Origin: Phyto melanocephala
Lineage: Eukaryota; Arthropoda; Insecta; Diptera; Rhinophoridae
Direction: 5' to 3'
Length of the DNA: 64,000 nucleotides
Assembly: GCA_941918925.1 (NCBI GenBank)
Contig: OW799233.1
Coordinates: 59,708,841-59,772,840 of the forward strand
Shown here: positions 1-9,835 of the stretch, in pieces
Layout of the letters: every line of letters starts with the position of its first letter
How positions within the stretch are numbered: the stretch's first letter is position 1
Made by a program: the position numbers and the translations under genes
Notes under the pieces: generated by a model
Database searches by the model: none
What the model was told of the DNA's origin: nothing
What the model saw: only the letters and a program-made list of their open reading frames with translations

Positions 1-1655
1 CTATGACCGTGTGATGTAGCCTTTCGACCACTTTCACTCGACTCATGCGCTCCATCGGCATCTGAGCCTCCCTAACCTCTTTATCCACGAGGTCCAGGAT
101 TCTCCTATGCCCAAAACCGATCCAAAGCGATACCACATGCCATCGCTTCGCATCCGAATCGCCGATCTTGCCGCCGTCTCCCTTACAAATAAGTCCAACG
201 GCAGCAATCCCAGCATTGCCTCCATCGCTTGCGTTGGTGTGGTACGTATCGCGCCACATATACCAATGCAAGCAATCCTTTGAACCCCGTCCAACTTCCG
301 CCTAATCGTCGTCTGGGAGGCCTTCGGCCACCAGACAACAGATGCGTAAGTGATCGTCGGTCTCACCACCACTGTGTAAATCCAGTGTGCAGCCTTAGGT
401 GAGATTCCCCACTTCCGACCGCAAACCCGTTTACACTGATGCAGAATCCTCTTTGCCTTCTGTACCCTTGCCTCAACATGATCATTCCAGGTTAGTTTCA
501 TATCCAGCGTTACCCCCAGATATTTCACCTTCTTGGACACGTTGATCTCGGTTCCAAAAAGCATTAAGGATTCAATCTCTATGCCCCTCCTTCTCCGCGT
601 GAAGAGCATAGCATCCGACTTGCCAGCATTTATGGTTAGTCCCTGTTCACAACACCATTCTTCGGTTACTCTGAGCGCCTGTCTCATGCAACCTAAAATG
701 GTCTCCATGAACTTACCACCAACCATAATTGCCACATCATCCGCATACCCTACCGTATGTATGCCAATTACCTCCAGTCTCCTGAGAAGGCTGTCCACAG
801 TTAAGTTCCACAGCAGAGGTGATAAGACCCCTCCTTGCGGACATCCCCTGACCACCCTTCCCCGAATCCTGGTGCTTCCGCTCCTGAGATTCACTGCCCT
901 ACATCTAAGCATGGCGCCGATCCACTTCACCACAACAGAATCGACCCCTCGCTCATCGAGAGCATTTCCCAGTTTATCAAAAGAGATCCTATCAAAAGCG
1001 CCCTCTATGTCCATAAATACGGACAAAGCAAGATCACCATTGAAAACCTCCCTCTCAGCAACCCTCACCAATTCGTGCAGGGCAGTCTCAGTAGACCTCC
1101 CAGCCCTGTAAGCGTGCTGACTCCCACTCAATGGCCTATCCATCAGCGTAGTCTCCTCCAGGAAGTCAACCAACACCCTTTCCATTGCCTTCAATAGAAA
1201 GGATGTAAGACTGATCGGCCTGAACGACTTAGTCTCCGTATAGTCCCCCTTCCCCGGTTTGGGAAGAAAAAGCACCCTGGTCTCCCTCCATGCCACCGGA
1301 ATATACCCTGTCGAAAGACAGGCAACAAATATTTCCCTAATCACCACAAGTAGAGTGTTCATACCCCACTGTAGTAATGCAGGAAATATCCCATCCATCC
1401 CAGCCGCCTTAAATGGGGCAAAAGACAAAATCGCACTTCTAACCCCATTAAGAGTTACTATCCTTTCAGCATCCCTCCGCCTTACCTCACTGGCTCCCCT
1501 GTTAACGGGAACCCATGAGTCATTCGAAATGAAACTTCCAGGAAAATGTACCTCCATCAGCGACTGTAATGTCCCCCATCGTCTCCGTCATGCCGCCATC
1601 GCTCCTGCGAATAAGCCCCATTCTGGAGACAGGGTCTCTAGACACCATCTTCATT
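1..1655 (-). mobile_element. LOA/R1-like (I-group) non-LTR retrotransposon, truncated
   Basis: This is the 3' half of a LINE on the minus strand, entering from the left edge. Its 5' end is cut near 1655, where it abuts the body of a DINE-like repeat beginning about 1683. The visible part codes for reverse transcriptase and its thumb/connection region; any RNase H would lie beyond position 1. Codons 5' of the main frame (about 1570-1655) fit the same protein but in another frame, so at least one frameshift is present. The stretch is clearly richer in G+C than its surroundings. I-group/LOA is inferred from the RT order and from similarity to the two other copies in this window, which do carry RNase H. 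Confidence 0.8.
43..1557 (-). pseudogene. pol: LINE reverse transcriptase (504-aa open frame)
   Basis: The frame encodes an APE-type LINE reverse transcriptase. Landmarks run in the expected order: FKAAGMDGIFPALLQ (block 1), FLPKPGKGDY and FRPISLTSFLLK (blocks 2-3), HAYRAGRSTETALHELV, the first catalytic Asp in FMDIEGAFDRI, GCPQGGVLSPLLW, the YADDVAIMV active site, and KVKYLGVTLD. The thumb region with RPTITYASVVWW and TTPTQAMEAMLGLLPLDL follows. The catalytic aspartates are intact. The ATG at 1557 is not the natural start: an upstream in-frame TGA and a frameshift separate it from the missing endonuclease. The frame ends at 43, earlier than in the related copies. I read it as a long but broken pol remnant. 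Confidence 0.85.
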
Positions 1656-1682
1656 GAACTTATAGCATAATTTAAAATTTAA

Positions 1683-2121
1683 AATGTCCGTGTGTATGTT
1701 GAAATCAACTTTTTTAAGCCCCCCGACATCGCCATGACCCGGGTGAGGTATTAAAATACCAGAAATATTCTGGAGTAGATCGGTATTAAAAATCAGAAAC
1801 ATCGGTACATAAACAACTGAGATATGAGGAAAAAACCACGACCAACCCGTTTTTTTTTTACAACAACATACATACATACAAACTGGTAAGAGTAAACGTG
1901 GCATCGAACCCCAGCTGAGAGACAAAAAATTTTTTTTTTTTTTTATATATTATTTTTTTTTAAATTTTTTTATATATTATTTATATATATTTTTATTGTT
2001 TTTTTTATTATTTTTTTTTATTTATTTATTTTTTAATTTTTTTTTGTTTTTTTTTTATTTCTGAAACATAAATTCGTAGACTCAATTTATAATTTACAAT
2101 GGGATGTTTTCATATACATAT
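1683..2121 (+). repeat. DINE-1-like helentron type A, left part (split by Gypsy-1)
   Basis: This is the body of a type-A DINE-like repeat. It contains the GTCCGTGTGTATGTTGAAATC block, the CCCGGGTGAGGTATTAAAAT block, a cataca microsatellite (about 1867-1880) and the T/TA-rich spacer (1926-2070). The same blocks occur in the same order in the copy at 27341-28137. It breaks at 2121 inside ATGTTTTCATATACATAT and resumes at 8057, where Gypsy-1 ends. The 5' start is missing because the LINE lies there. Confidence 0.75.
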
Positions 2122-2596
2122 TGTTACGTTTATGCCTTTTATAAATGTTGGATTATTTCCTGTAAATAAATCTCTTGAGTTCTTTTATTGCAATTAAAAT
2201 TAGTTATAAAATTAAGAGCACTTTATTACACTTATGGTTATGCGCTTCTATTATCAAACTCACTTTGATACACACTTTACAAGCTCTATTGTAATACTGA
2301 TCATGTTAGCTGTGTTGTTCGGCTATTTATAGTAACATAGTGGTGTTCGGTAACATTCGACAAAGTTCTCGTATGTACATTCTAGTACATTCGATAACCG
2401 TTACATTTAAATTAAGACGTTAAGTAATTTGCAGGAATAATAGAAGTGCCTAAAAGTATGCTACATATAATAACAAACATCATGTTCGAACAACCAGCGA
2501 CATAAACTAATACAAATAAAACTAAAGTAATTTAAACTACTACAACTAAAATAAATTATAACGTAAATTAAGCTATTTAAAAATAAATCTGTAACA
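2122..2596 (-). repeat. Gypsy-1 3' LTR
   Basis: 475-bp LTR, transcribed leftwards. It matches 7548-8056 over nearly its whole length, with scattered substitutions. One clear length difference exists: around 2216-2225 it lacks about 35 bp present at roughly 7641-7680 in the other LTR. The short terminal inverted repeat is TGTTAC/GTAACA. The sequence just upstream on the minus strand (2597-2610, GCGGGCGGTAT) is the candidate polypurine tract. Confidence 0.9.
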
Positions 2597-2607
2597 ATAC
2601 CGCCCGC

Positions 2608-4097
2608 TTAAGCCTGTTCGTCCCGAATAGGCACAAATTCACTTTTTCCGTACTTAGCGAGGTGCTCGAGATGAACCACTTTCATCTTTGATCTTGGGCT
2701 ATTGTACTTCTGTATTCTATACACGACATCATTTATTCTTTTTATCACCTTATACGGCCCATCCCAATGAGTTTGCAGTTTAGGAGACAGTCCTTTTTTC
2801 CGTTGTGGGTTATATAGTAGAACTAGCTGACTCTCATTAAAGCCTTCAGAATTTGCTGCCAGATATGACAGGCTTTCATCTTGTCGCCGGTCATTTTTAT
2901 TCGGCCACGAACGAATTCATGAATTTTGTCGAGACCTTTCTGTCCCCTTGAATTATCTTCTTCGTGCTCATTTATTGTCGAGGGATTAATACCGAATTCT
3001 AGATCACCTGGCAGTTTCAGCTCGGTTCCAAACATAACTTTTGCAGGTGTTCGGGAGGTAGAGTCATGAACGGCTGACCTGTATGCCAACAGAAATTTTG
3101 GTATGTGCTCATCCCAGTCCCTTTGGTGTGCACTGACCACTTTTCTCAAGTGTTCCTCCAACGTGCGGTTCCTCGTTTTTCGGATACCGTATAGTTCGCA
3201 CATTTCCTGGAATATCGCAGATTCAAAATTTGTTCCCTGATCAGAATGTAGCTCAAGCGGAACTCCATAGCGGCACACCCAGTTGTTCACAAATGCGTTT
3301 ACGACAGTTTTAGCTTCTTGGTTTGGTATTGCGTATACCTCTGGCCATTTGCTAAAATAGTCGATTACAACTAGAACATAACGGTTTCCAGCCTCACGGA
3401 CAGGAAAAGGGCCTGCTGTATCCATCGCTATTCGCTCAAACGTAGCACCTGAATTGTACTGATGCAGCGCTCCTCGACTCCGTCTTACTGGGCCCTTGGC
3501 TGCGATACACTGTGCGCAATTTGCTATCCAATCAGCTACAGATTGTTGGCATCCAACCCAATAGAAACGTTGCTTTATCTTTTCTATGGTCTTTGTTACA
3601 CCAAGATGACCACCACTTGAACCATTATGAAACTCCTTCAATACCTCTTTAACTTTAGAGGATGGCACCACAATCAGATTTGTTGTCGATTTACCATCAG
3701 TGCTTTCCCATTTGCGATAAAGGCAACCATTAATAACCTGCAGACTATTCCATAGCGCCCAGTATGATTTCATCAGTGGACTTTCCGCTGATATTTGGTT
3801 ACGGGTTGGCCTTTTGTCTTCCTCCTTTGCTGACATAATTTTTGCCAGTATGGGATCATCTCTTTGTGCCGCTGACCTGTCGTCACTTGTCTCTTTATGT
3901 GTTAGTCGAACGTCAACGACACATTCATTTCCTTCAGCTTTTGCACAATGTTTGCACTCCAATCTACACGGTCTTCGGGAGAGTGCATCTGAATTTCCAT
4001 GTTTAGTGCCCTTTCTGTGCTCAATACTGAAATCATAGCTCTGGAGACGTTCAATCCAACGGGCTAGCTGTCCTTCCGGTTGTTTAAATTGTAGCAA
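2608..4097 (-). pseudogene. pol: Gypsy-1 integrase with end of RNase H
   Basis: The frame starts in the tail of RNase H (RLQSYDFSIEHRKGTKHGNSD). It continues with the HHCC zinc domain (HNGSSGGHLGVTK and CAQC) and the catalytic core: first Asp in IAMDTAGPF, second Asp in ELHSDQGTNF. The stretch that should hold the catalytic Glu is missing: KTR joins directly to NRTLEEHL near 3168, an in-frame deletion of roughly 15 residues. At about 2823 the frame shifts, and the C-terminal domain (DGPYKVIKRIND, KYGKSEFVP) continues in another frame to a stop near 2608. Residue identities are seen; loss of strand-transfer activity is inferred. Confidence 0.88.
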
Positions 4098-4403
4098 CCA
4101 TCTGAGTGCAGAGTGATCGGTTCTTAGTACGAAGTGTTAACCATACAGATATTTGTGGTAATGCTTTACATACTCTACAACTGCCAGAAACTCTCGACGT
4201 GTTACACAATAATTTCTTTAAGGCTTCGAGAGTGTTCGACTGTAGTAGCCTATCACCTTTTCTGTTCCAATAACAACCTGAGAAAGAACACCACCTATCC
4301 CGTAGCCACTCGCATCGCTATCCAATACAAATTTTTCTCCAGCGATAGGATATGCCAAAACTGGTGCTACGCATAACAACTCCTTGAGCTTCTGGAATGC
4401 TTG

Positions 4404-5640
4404 TTATTGTGCTTCAGCCCACAGGAATGGTCGTGACTTCTTGGTGAGCTCATGTAGACTGGCAGCGACACTGGAAAACTTCGGTACAAATCGCCTGTAG
4501 TAGGTACAGAGGCCTAGAAAACTACGTAACTCATGCAGATTTTTCGGGCGAGGCCAGTCCTTCACAGCTTGAACTTTATTTTCGTCAGTTGATATACCAT
4601 CCTCTGCGACTCGATGCCCCAAATATTTAACCTCTTTTTGGAACAATGCACATTTCTTTGCGCTTAATTTAAGTCCAGCCACTGATATTCGTTTAAGAAC
4701 TTCTTCTAGATTTTTCAGGTGATCGTCAAAACTTTTACTCATGACAATTATGTCATCCAGATACACCAGGCATGTCTTCCAAAGAAGTCCCCTTAATACG
4801 CGTTCCATTAATCGCTCGAATGTGGCTGGAGCGTTGCATAAATAGTCCAAATGGCATCACGTTAAATTGCCATAGCCCGTCGCTTGTATTTCTACTTGCC
4901 AATAACCACTTTGCAGGTCTAATGTAGAGAACCATTTTGTTCCAGCTAGCGTGTCCAGACAGTTGTCCTTGGTAGTGGATAACTGTCCTTCTTAGTGACG
5001 TCATTCAGTTTTCTATAATCGACGCAAAATCTTGTGCTGCCATCTTTCTTTTTAACCAAAACTACCGGTGAGCTCCAAAGACTTGAAGAAGGTTCTATTA
5101 CTCCATTCCGCTTCATTTCATTGACAATCTCTTTGACTTCATTACGTTTCGCTAAAGGAATACTTCTAGGAGCTTGTTTTATAGGCCTTGCAGCGTCGGT
5201 ACAAGTGATGTTCTACCTTGATGTTGACCTTTGAGAGCGAAGATGGATGCATGTTTTCTGAGTAGCTGTTTTGCTTTATTTCTATCGGACGGCGATAATC
5301 CTTTAACCCACTCTTCTACGTATTTTGCTAGCATCTCCTGCTCTTTGTTTGACATACTGACAGGACCCGATTTCATTTCGCAATTAATTATTGCCTCAGC
5401 TTTAGCACATTGACCTAATTCGGATTTTGGCTTGACGACACAGGCGGAAAGGTTAAGCACTCTTACAGGGACTCTTCCGTCATTGCTGGTTTTGACAAGG
5501 GCTTTTGCTGTTATTAAGTCACTTTTTATATCTGTTTGTTCTACCATCCACAACCGGTTGTCCACACAATCTCCCTCTATACGCGCCCATACTACACTTT
5601 CTGACTGTGGTGGTATTTTCTCATATTCTGTAGCCAACAT
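4404..5640 (-). pseudogene. pol: Gypsy-1 reverse transcriptase and protease-RT linker
   Basis: The first part (5640-5179) is the spacer between protease and RT, ending near a LLRKHASIFAL motif typical of the start of Gypsy RT. The RT is broken into overlapping frames: 5004-4753 (LWQFNVMPFGL) and 4850-4404 with the active site VYLDDIIVMS, KYLGHRVAEDGI and the FLGLCTYYRRFVPKF thumb motif. The YLDD aspartates remain, but at least two frameshifts and a damaged stretch near 5005-5178 prevent a continuous product. RNase H between 4097 and 4404 is degenerate. Confidence 0.85.
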
Positions 5641-5693
5641 CTAGGGGTATTTCAACATTTCTCCAAATCATTACCTTTTGCCCCATGTGCAGA

Positions 5694-5984
5694 TTAATGC
5701 CATGAATAACCATAAAATCTGCACCGATGATTACTTCGTCCATAATGTCGGCAACGATGATTGACAGTTATGTTGGCAATAGTTACTTTTACGTTTATTT
5801 TACCATAGACAGTAGCAGGCTCCCCAGTATCTATTCGCAGACTTATGCCACATAACGGTTCGATTGTGTTGTTTACTAAATCTTGTCTGATAATAGACTG
5901 CGATGCTCCTGTGTCTATGGTAAAAATATGCCTTCGACCATTAATGTACCCACAAGCAGTAAGGTTGCTATTTTTCTGCTGCAT
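5694..5984 (-). pseudogene. Gypsy-1 aspartic protease
   Basis: Short retropepsin-like segment with the active-site loop FTIDTGASQSII near residues 20-32, followed by the expected beta-strand pattern up to INVKVTIANITV. After that the protein degenerates into tandem HRCR(H/F)YG residues, which marks a frameshift. It lies between the zinc-knuckle region and RT, the usual Gypsy order. It would cleave the Gag-Pol precursor if intact. Confidence 0.75.
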
Positions 5985-6058
5985 AACTGATATGGAGATT
6001 GTGGGGCCCTCGGTTATGGGATTGTGGCTCTTGCCCCGTAGTGCTAGCTCGTTTTAGT

Positions 6059-7504
6059 TTAACGGTGACTCATTTGAAGATTTCGTGTTTGCCCGTTTGC
6101 TGTTTCCAGGTGGCGAAACAGATCTAGCCCGCTTCCTTGGTGCTTTGCGATTTCGTTGAAAATGTCCACTTTTACCACAATTATAGCATTTGGCTCTGGC
6201 TTTTCCTCTAATGCCTGTATAACTGCATTTTTAATTTCGGTGACTATATCTCCGTCTTTTTCTGCAGTAATTTCGAGATTTCTCACCTTACATATTTGCG
6301 ACTTAGAGAGTAATTTTGCAGTCTCCTATGTCAGAGCATATGATACGGTTTCTGCAAACGTTGATTTATGTGTGCCAAATACCGCGTGCTTTATTTCTGG
6401 ATCACGTATTCCATTTACAAATGTTTCAATTTTAAACTGATCCAAAAATGGGTGATTTTTACCTGGATATGTCAGCTGCACCAAACGCTCGATCTCCGTT
6501 GCGAAATCTTGTAATGACTCGTTAGCTTTTTGTATTCTGTCTCGCAATTCCATTCGGTATATATCTCGTTTATGCTCACCGCCATACTTGCGTTGTACCG
6601 CCACCATTATGTCATCGTAGTTTTCTCTGCAGCCAACGGGTATACTTTCTAGAACTTGTGCTCCGTTGCCTTTTGATGCCAAAATCAGCTCTAAAGCCTT
6701 ATCTTCATTTTTCCACATATTTCTATTGGCAACTGTCTCAAACTGAAATTTAAAAACATTAAATAATGCACTGCCGTCAAAAGTAGGGGCCTTTATTCTA
6801 CTCGAGATTTCTAGAATTATTCGCACTGGTCCCTCGTGACATTGAAGATCATTAATTTTTATTTCCAGATTTTTAAATTTTTCGTCAACATTTTTTACTT
6901 GTAGCTGCAATTTTTCGTCAACATCTTTGACTTGTAGTTGTAATTTGCTATTGAAGTCACTTGCTTGAGTAACTATGCAATCTTCAAGGTCAGAAATTTT
7001 TTTCATCAATTTTATTAACTTGCTTTTCAATGCCCTCTACTCTGTTATTGACAGCTTCAGAAATTTCTTGAAGTTTTTCGGTCGTAGCTCTAGCTCTTTC
7101 TTGTACTTCTCTAACTTCAGCTAATAACTTTTCATTATTAGCTCTAGAAGATTCTTGAACTTCAGCTAATAATTTTCATTATTACCTCTAGAATTTTCTT
7201 GAACTTCGGCTAATAATTTTTTATTATTAGCTTTGGAATTTTCTTGAGCTTCCTGGAATTTAATTTCCATTTTTTCCATCATAGCAGCAAGCATCGTACT
7301 TAAATCCTTGTTGTTTGTGATTGCTCGAGTGGAGACTTCCATTTCTTCTTTTTCGTCAAACTCGTAACCATCAATGTCAATATTACGCCGCTTAAATTCA
7401 TCTAGAAGTCTCTTTTGCAATTCTACTTTATTACCTGTTGTCAACAATGCCAGCTTACTCAATTCCTTCTTGAGTTGTTCTACTTTAAGCTCCTCAAATT
7501 TCAT
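6059..7504 (-). pseudogene. gag: Gypsy-1 gag with N-terminal SAP-like domain and coiled coils
   Basis: The likely start is the ATG at 7504 (MKFEELKVEQLKKELSKLAL); the earlier ATG at 7546 overlaps the primer-binding site. The first 35 residues match a SAP (helix-extension-helix DNA-binding) pattern: LKVEQLKKELSKL then GNKVELQKRLLDEF. Two sets of short tandem repeats follow: about 45-bp units at 7115-7260 (15 aa, around LLAEVQENSRANN) and 33-bp units at about 6885-6955 (11 aa, LQLQVKNVDEK). Both should form coiled coils. A retrotransposon gag domain follows (FETVANRNMWKNEDKALELI to LVQLTYPG). Near 6186 a zinc knuckle CYNCGKSGHFQRNR lies in a shifted frame, with its last Cys replaced by Arg. At least two frameshifts are present. 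Confidence 0.8.
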
Positions 7505-7527
7505 GTCTGCTTTTTTTTTTAAATGCA

Positions 7528-7545
7528 ATCCCACTTCTGACACCA
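7528..7545 (-). promoter_or_regulatory. Gypsy-1 primer-binding site
   Basis: Two bases inside the 5' LTR edge, the plus strand reads AATCCCACTTCTGACACCA. This is exactly what a tRNA 3' end with CCA looks like, so the minus strand can pair with it. I believe it corresponds to a tRNA-Leu, from memory of similar Gypsy elements; the tRNA identity is inference. Confidence 0.75.
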
Positions 7546-7547
7546 TT

Positions 7548-8056
7548 TGTTACGTTTATGCCTTTTATAAATGTTGGATTATTTCCTTTAAACACACTTT
7601 GAGTTCTTTTATTGCAATTAAAATTAGTTATAAAATTAAGATTATTTAAATACACTCAGATATTGTTTTTATATCATTTTACTTATTACACTTATGGTTA
7701 TACACTTCTATTATCAAACTCACTTTGATACACACTTTACAAGCTCTATTGTAATACTGATCATGTTAGCTGTGTTGTTCGGCTATTTATAGTAACATAG
7801 TGGTGTTCGGTCACATTCGACAAAGTCCTCGTATGTACATTCTAGTACATTCGAAAACCGTTACATTTAAATTAAGACGTTAAGTAATATGCAGGAATAA
7901 TAGAAGTGCCTAAAAGTATGCTACACATAATAACAAACATCATGTTCGAACAACCAGCGGAATAAACTAATACAAATAAAACTAAAGTAATTTAAACTAC
8001 TACAACTAAAATAAATTATAATGTAAATTAAGCTATTTAAAAATAAATCTGTAACA
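7548..8056 (-). repeat. Gypsy-1 5' LTR
   Basis: 509-bp LTR beginning TGTTACAG and ending GTAACA on the minus strand, paired with 2122-2596. It carries about 35 bp (7641-7680) that the 3' LTR lacks, plus several substitutions. The two LTRs have therefore diverged since insertion, or one was altered by gene conversion. Confidence 0.9.
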
Positions 8057-8187
8057 ATATGTATGTTTTTTATATGTATCTACGTATTTCATATGAGATG
8101 AATGGGTGACAAACAATTGTTATTGCATGACTACACGTTGTGAAGGGTATTTAAGATTCGGAATAGCCGAATATAGCACTTTTACTT
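8057..8187 (+). repeat. DINE-1-like type A, 3' end
   Basis: Continuation of the repeat interrupted at 2121. It holds the sub-terminal box GAAGGGTAT, a hairpin formed by ATTCGG and CCGAAT, and the tail ATATAGCACTTTTACTTTTT. This is the 3' end structure seen in every copy here. Confidence 0.8.
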
Positions 8188-8640
8188 TTTTTAATACTTT
8201 TGTTTAATTTTAAAAGATTTTAATAATTTTAAATAAGTTTTTCAACTGCTTTTACTGATTCCGTAAAATTTTTGTCTGAAGTCGAAAACAATTTTAAACA
8301 AATCTGTTATAGATTCAGTAAAATAGTTTGTTATTTAGAATCGCTAAAATTAGTAAATGTTTTAATAGATTTAAACAAAAATTTGTTTGGTAATATCTCT
8401 AGAATTCAGTAAATATTTTATTTGTTTCTATTAATATTTTTTTTTAATTATAATAAAAATGCAAACTTTTTTATTAAATAACATAATCTTTTTTTTTTCA
8501 ATAACATTTTTGCAAATTTAATATTTGAATTTACAAATTTTGTAATAGGTCCCATTTTAAACAATATTTTATTAACTCTGTAAATTTCTTTACTGAGTCA
8601 GAAATTAAATTTTTTCTGTGTACGGACCAGTACAGACAAC
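8188..8640. other. AT-rich stretch with no recognised gene
   Basis: Very AT-rich sequence with several loosely repeated words (ATTCAGTAAAAT, GATTTTAAT) but no convincing coding frame, TIR or LTR. Nothing is claimed here. Confidence 0.5.
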
Positions 8641-8649
8641 CCTTGCGCC

Positions 8650-9041
8650 AGTTACTGCTTTTTGACAAACGGATACTCGTTTATTGGACAAATCGGAAAC
8701 CAGCACAGGGATACCACTATTGACACAGGTGCCTCAAGAAGTTTTGTGAGTGAGAGTTTGGCCCAAGAGTTAATGAAGTGCAGTGAGGTGAGGCTCGTAG
8801 AAGAAAAGATCAGTCTAGCAAATGGAGCAAAAGTAAATGTGAGAGAAATGGTACGAGTAGAGATGCGGCAAGGTAATAGAAACTGCCAGATTGAGTTCGG
8901 AGTAATGCCCCGTATGTTAGATAAGGTACTATTAGACATAGACTTTCTAAGGGCTTGAGATCACAAGGTGGTGTTTCATCTTGTACCACAGCAGGTAGTA
9001 ATGACCGAAGAAAGGTGCGGATGGCAACAAGCGAGAAAACT
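8650..9041 (+). pseudogene. Fragment of a different Gypsy-type aspartic protease
   Basis: The open stretch 8662-8958 contains the retropepsin loop DTTIDTGASRSFVSE, then VRVEMRQGNRNCQIEFG and a C-terminal VLLDIDFLRA. This is the standard protease layout (DTGA, then LL-DFL). A stop after RA is followed in another frame by residues that still look like the protease-RT linker, up to about 9041, where a MITE begins. A short continuation may resume at 9499. It is not homologous in detail to the Gypsy-1 protease, so it marks another, largely deleted element. Confidence 0.7.
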
Positions 9042-9045
9042 CTAA

Positions 9046-9498
9046 TACTACATTTACACCTACACAAAATCTAGTACTACCGAAATTTTGAGCGAAATCT
9101 TTTCTCATTTCTACCAGATTTCCCATACAAAACGAAATCTACTTCGCCACTAGATTTTGGCAGAATCTACTTAAAATCTAGTACTACTTCGTGATGCAAC
9201 TGTGGTTTTTATTAAATTGTACTGAAATTTACTACGCTGCACACAGAAAAATTCAATCATAATGTATAAGGTGCTTGCAATTGCACAAGTTCTTTTTTGC
9301 TTACATTTTTTTTATATGGAGTTTGAATTTTGGAGAAGTAGAGCAAAGAAAGCCTCTCAGACTACAATGTAAATAAACATACTGTTTTGACAACGAAATC
9401 TTGCAAAACTTAAAAAAAAACAGTGGTATAAACGGTATAGATTTTAATAAAGATTTTAAATCAAATGTACTAGATTTCGCTCAGGTGTAAATGAAGTA
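9046..9498. mobile_element. MITE with ~36-bp imperfect TIRs
   Basis: The left end CTACATTTACACCTACACAA and the reverse complement of the right end CTTCATTTACACCTGAGCGA match over about 36 bp through AAATCTAGTAC. Both sit next to TA. The interior has several further AAATCTA words. There is no coding capacity. It inserted into the Gypsy protease-linker fragment. A TA target suggests Tc1/mariner-driven mobility, which is inference. Confidence 0.7.
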
Positions 9499-9574
9499 TA
9501 AGTGAAGAGGATAAAGTCGAGAAGTTTTTAGTTTTTATATGATTCTTTTGGAGGATAGTATTCACGTTTTTCTC

Positions 9575-9835
9575 TCTACAGAATGGTGTAGGTTGGATAA
9601 ATCTTCTTGTCGGCACTTCGGATTATTTCATATTGTTTTCGAAAAAGGTCAGCTTCCACAAATATAGGAAGAGGTGATAGCTGTTTTACTTTATCCTCTT
9701 GTATAGCGTTGTACGCTTTCTTAAATTTCTCAGTTTTTCTTTCCAATTTCAGTTTTTCTTCTCTTACATCTTTCGGTTAATTTAACAAACGGCTTTTTAT
9801 CGTGATATATAACACACATTTTAGGGATCGCGACA
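9575..9835 (-). pseudogene. Unassigned transposase-like N-terminal fragment
   Basis: Read on the minus strand, codons from about 9835 to 9575 encode VAIPKMCVIYHDKKPFVKL and, after one frameshift, continue through PKDVREEKLKLERKTEKFKK to FVEADLFRKQYEII. The charged, helical middle looks like real protein. The upstream part can be aligned codon by codon with 29060-29100 inside the TIR element at 25825-29493, with conservative changes, and both lie at the same distance from the same type of terminus. I infer the N-terminal region of that element's transposase. No known domain is recognised here directly. Confidence 0.45.

Larger units (their letters stand above)
2122..8056 (-). mobile_element. 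Gypsy-1: Ty3/Gypsy LTR retrotransposon with both LTRs
   Basis: A 5.9-kb element on the minus strand. It is bounded by LTRs that begin TGTTAC and end GTAACA, and flanked by an ATAT duplication (2118-2121 and 8057-8060). The insertion splits a DINE-like repeat at a point where an uninterrupted copy (around 27995) reads straight through, which confirms the boundaries. In transcription order it holds: 5' LTR (8056-7548), primer-binding site, gag with a SAP-like domain, protease, RT, RNase H, integrase, a GPY-type C-terminus, and 3' LTR (2596-2122). Frameshifts lie between gag and zinc knuckle, in RT, at the RNase H region and near 2823. No env-like frame is seen. It is inferred to be dead. Confidence 0.92.

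Noticed and set aside
533..1197. Plus-strand frames opposite the LINE reverse transcriptase
   Set aside because: Shadows of a GC-rich minus-strand coding region with clear RT motifs.
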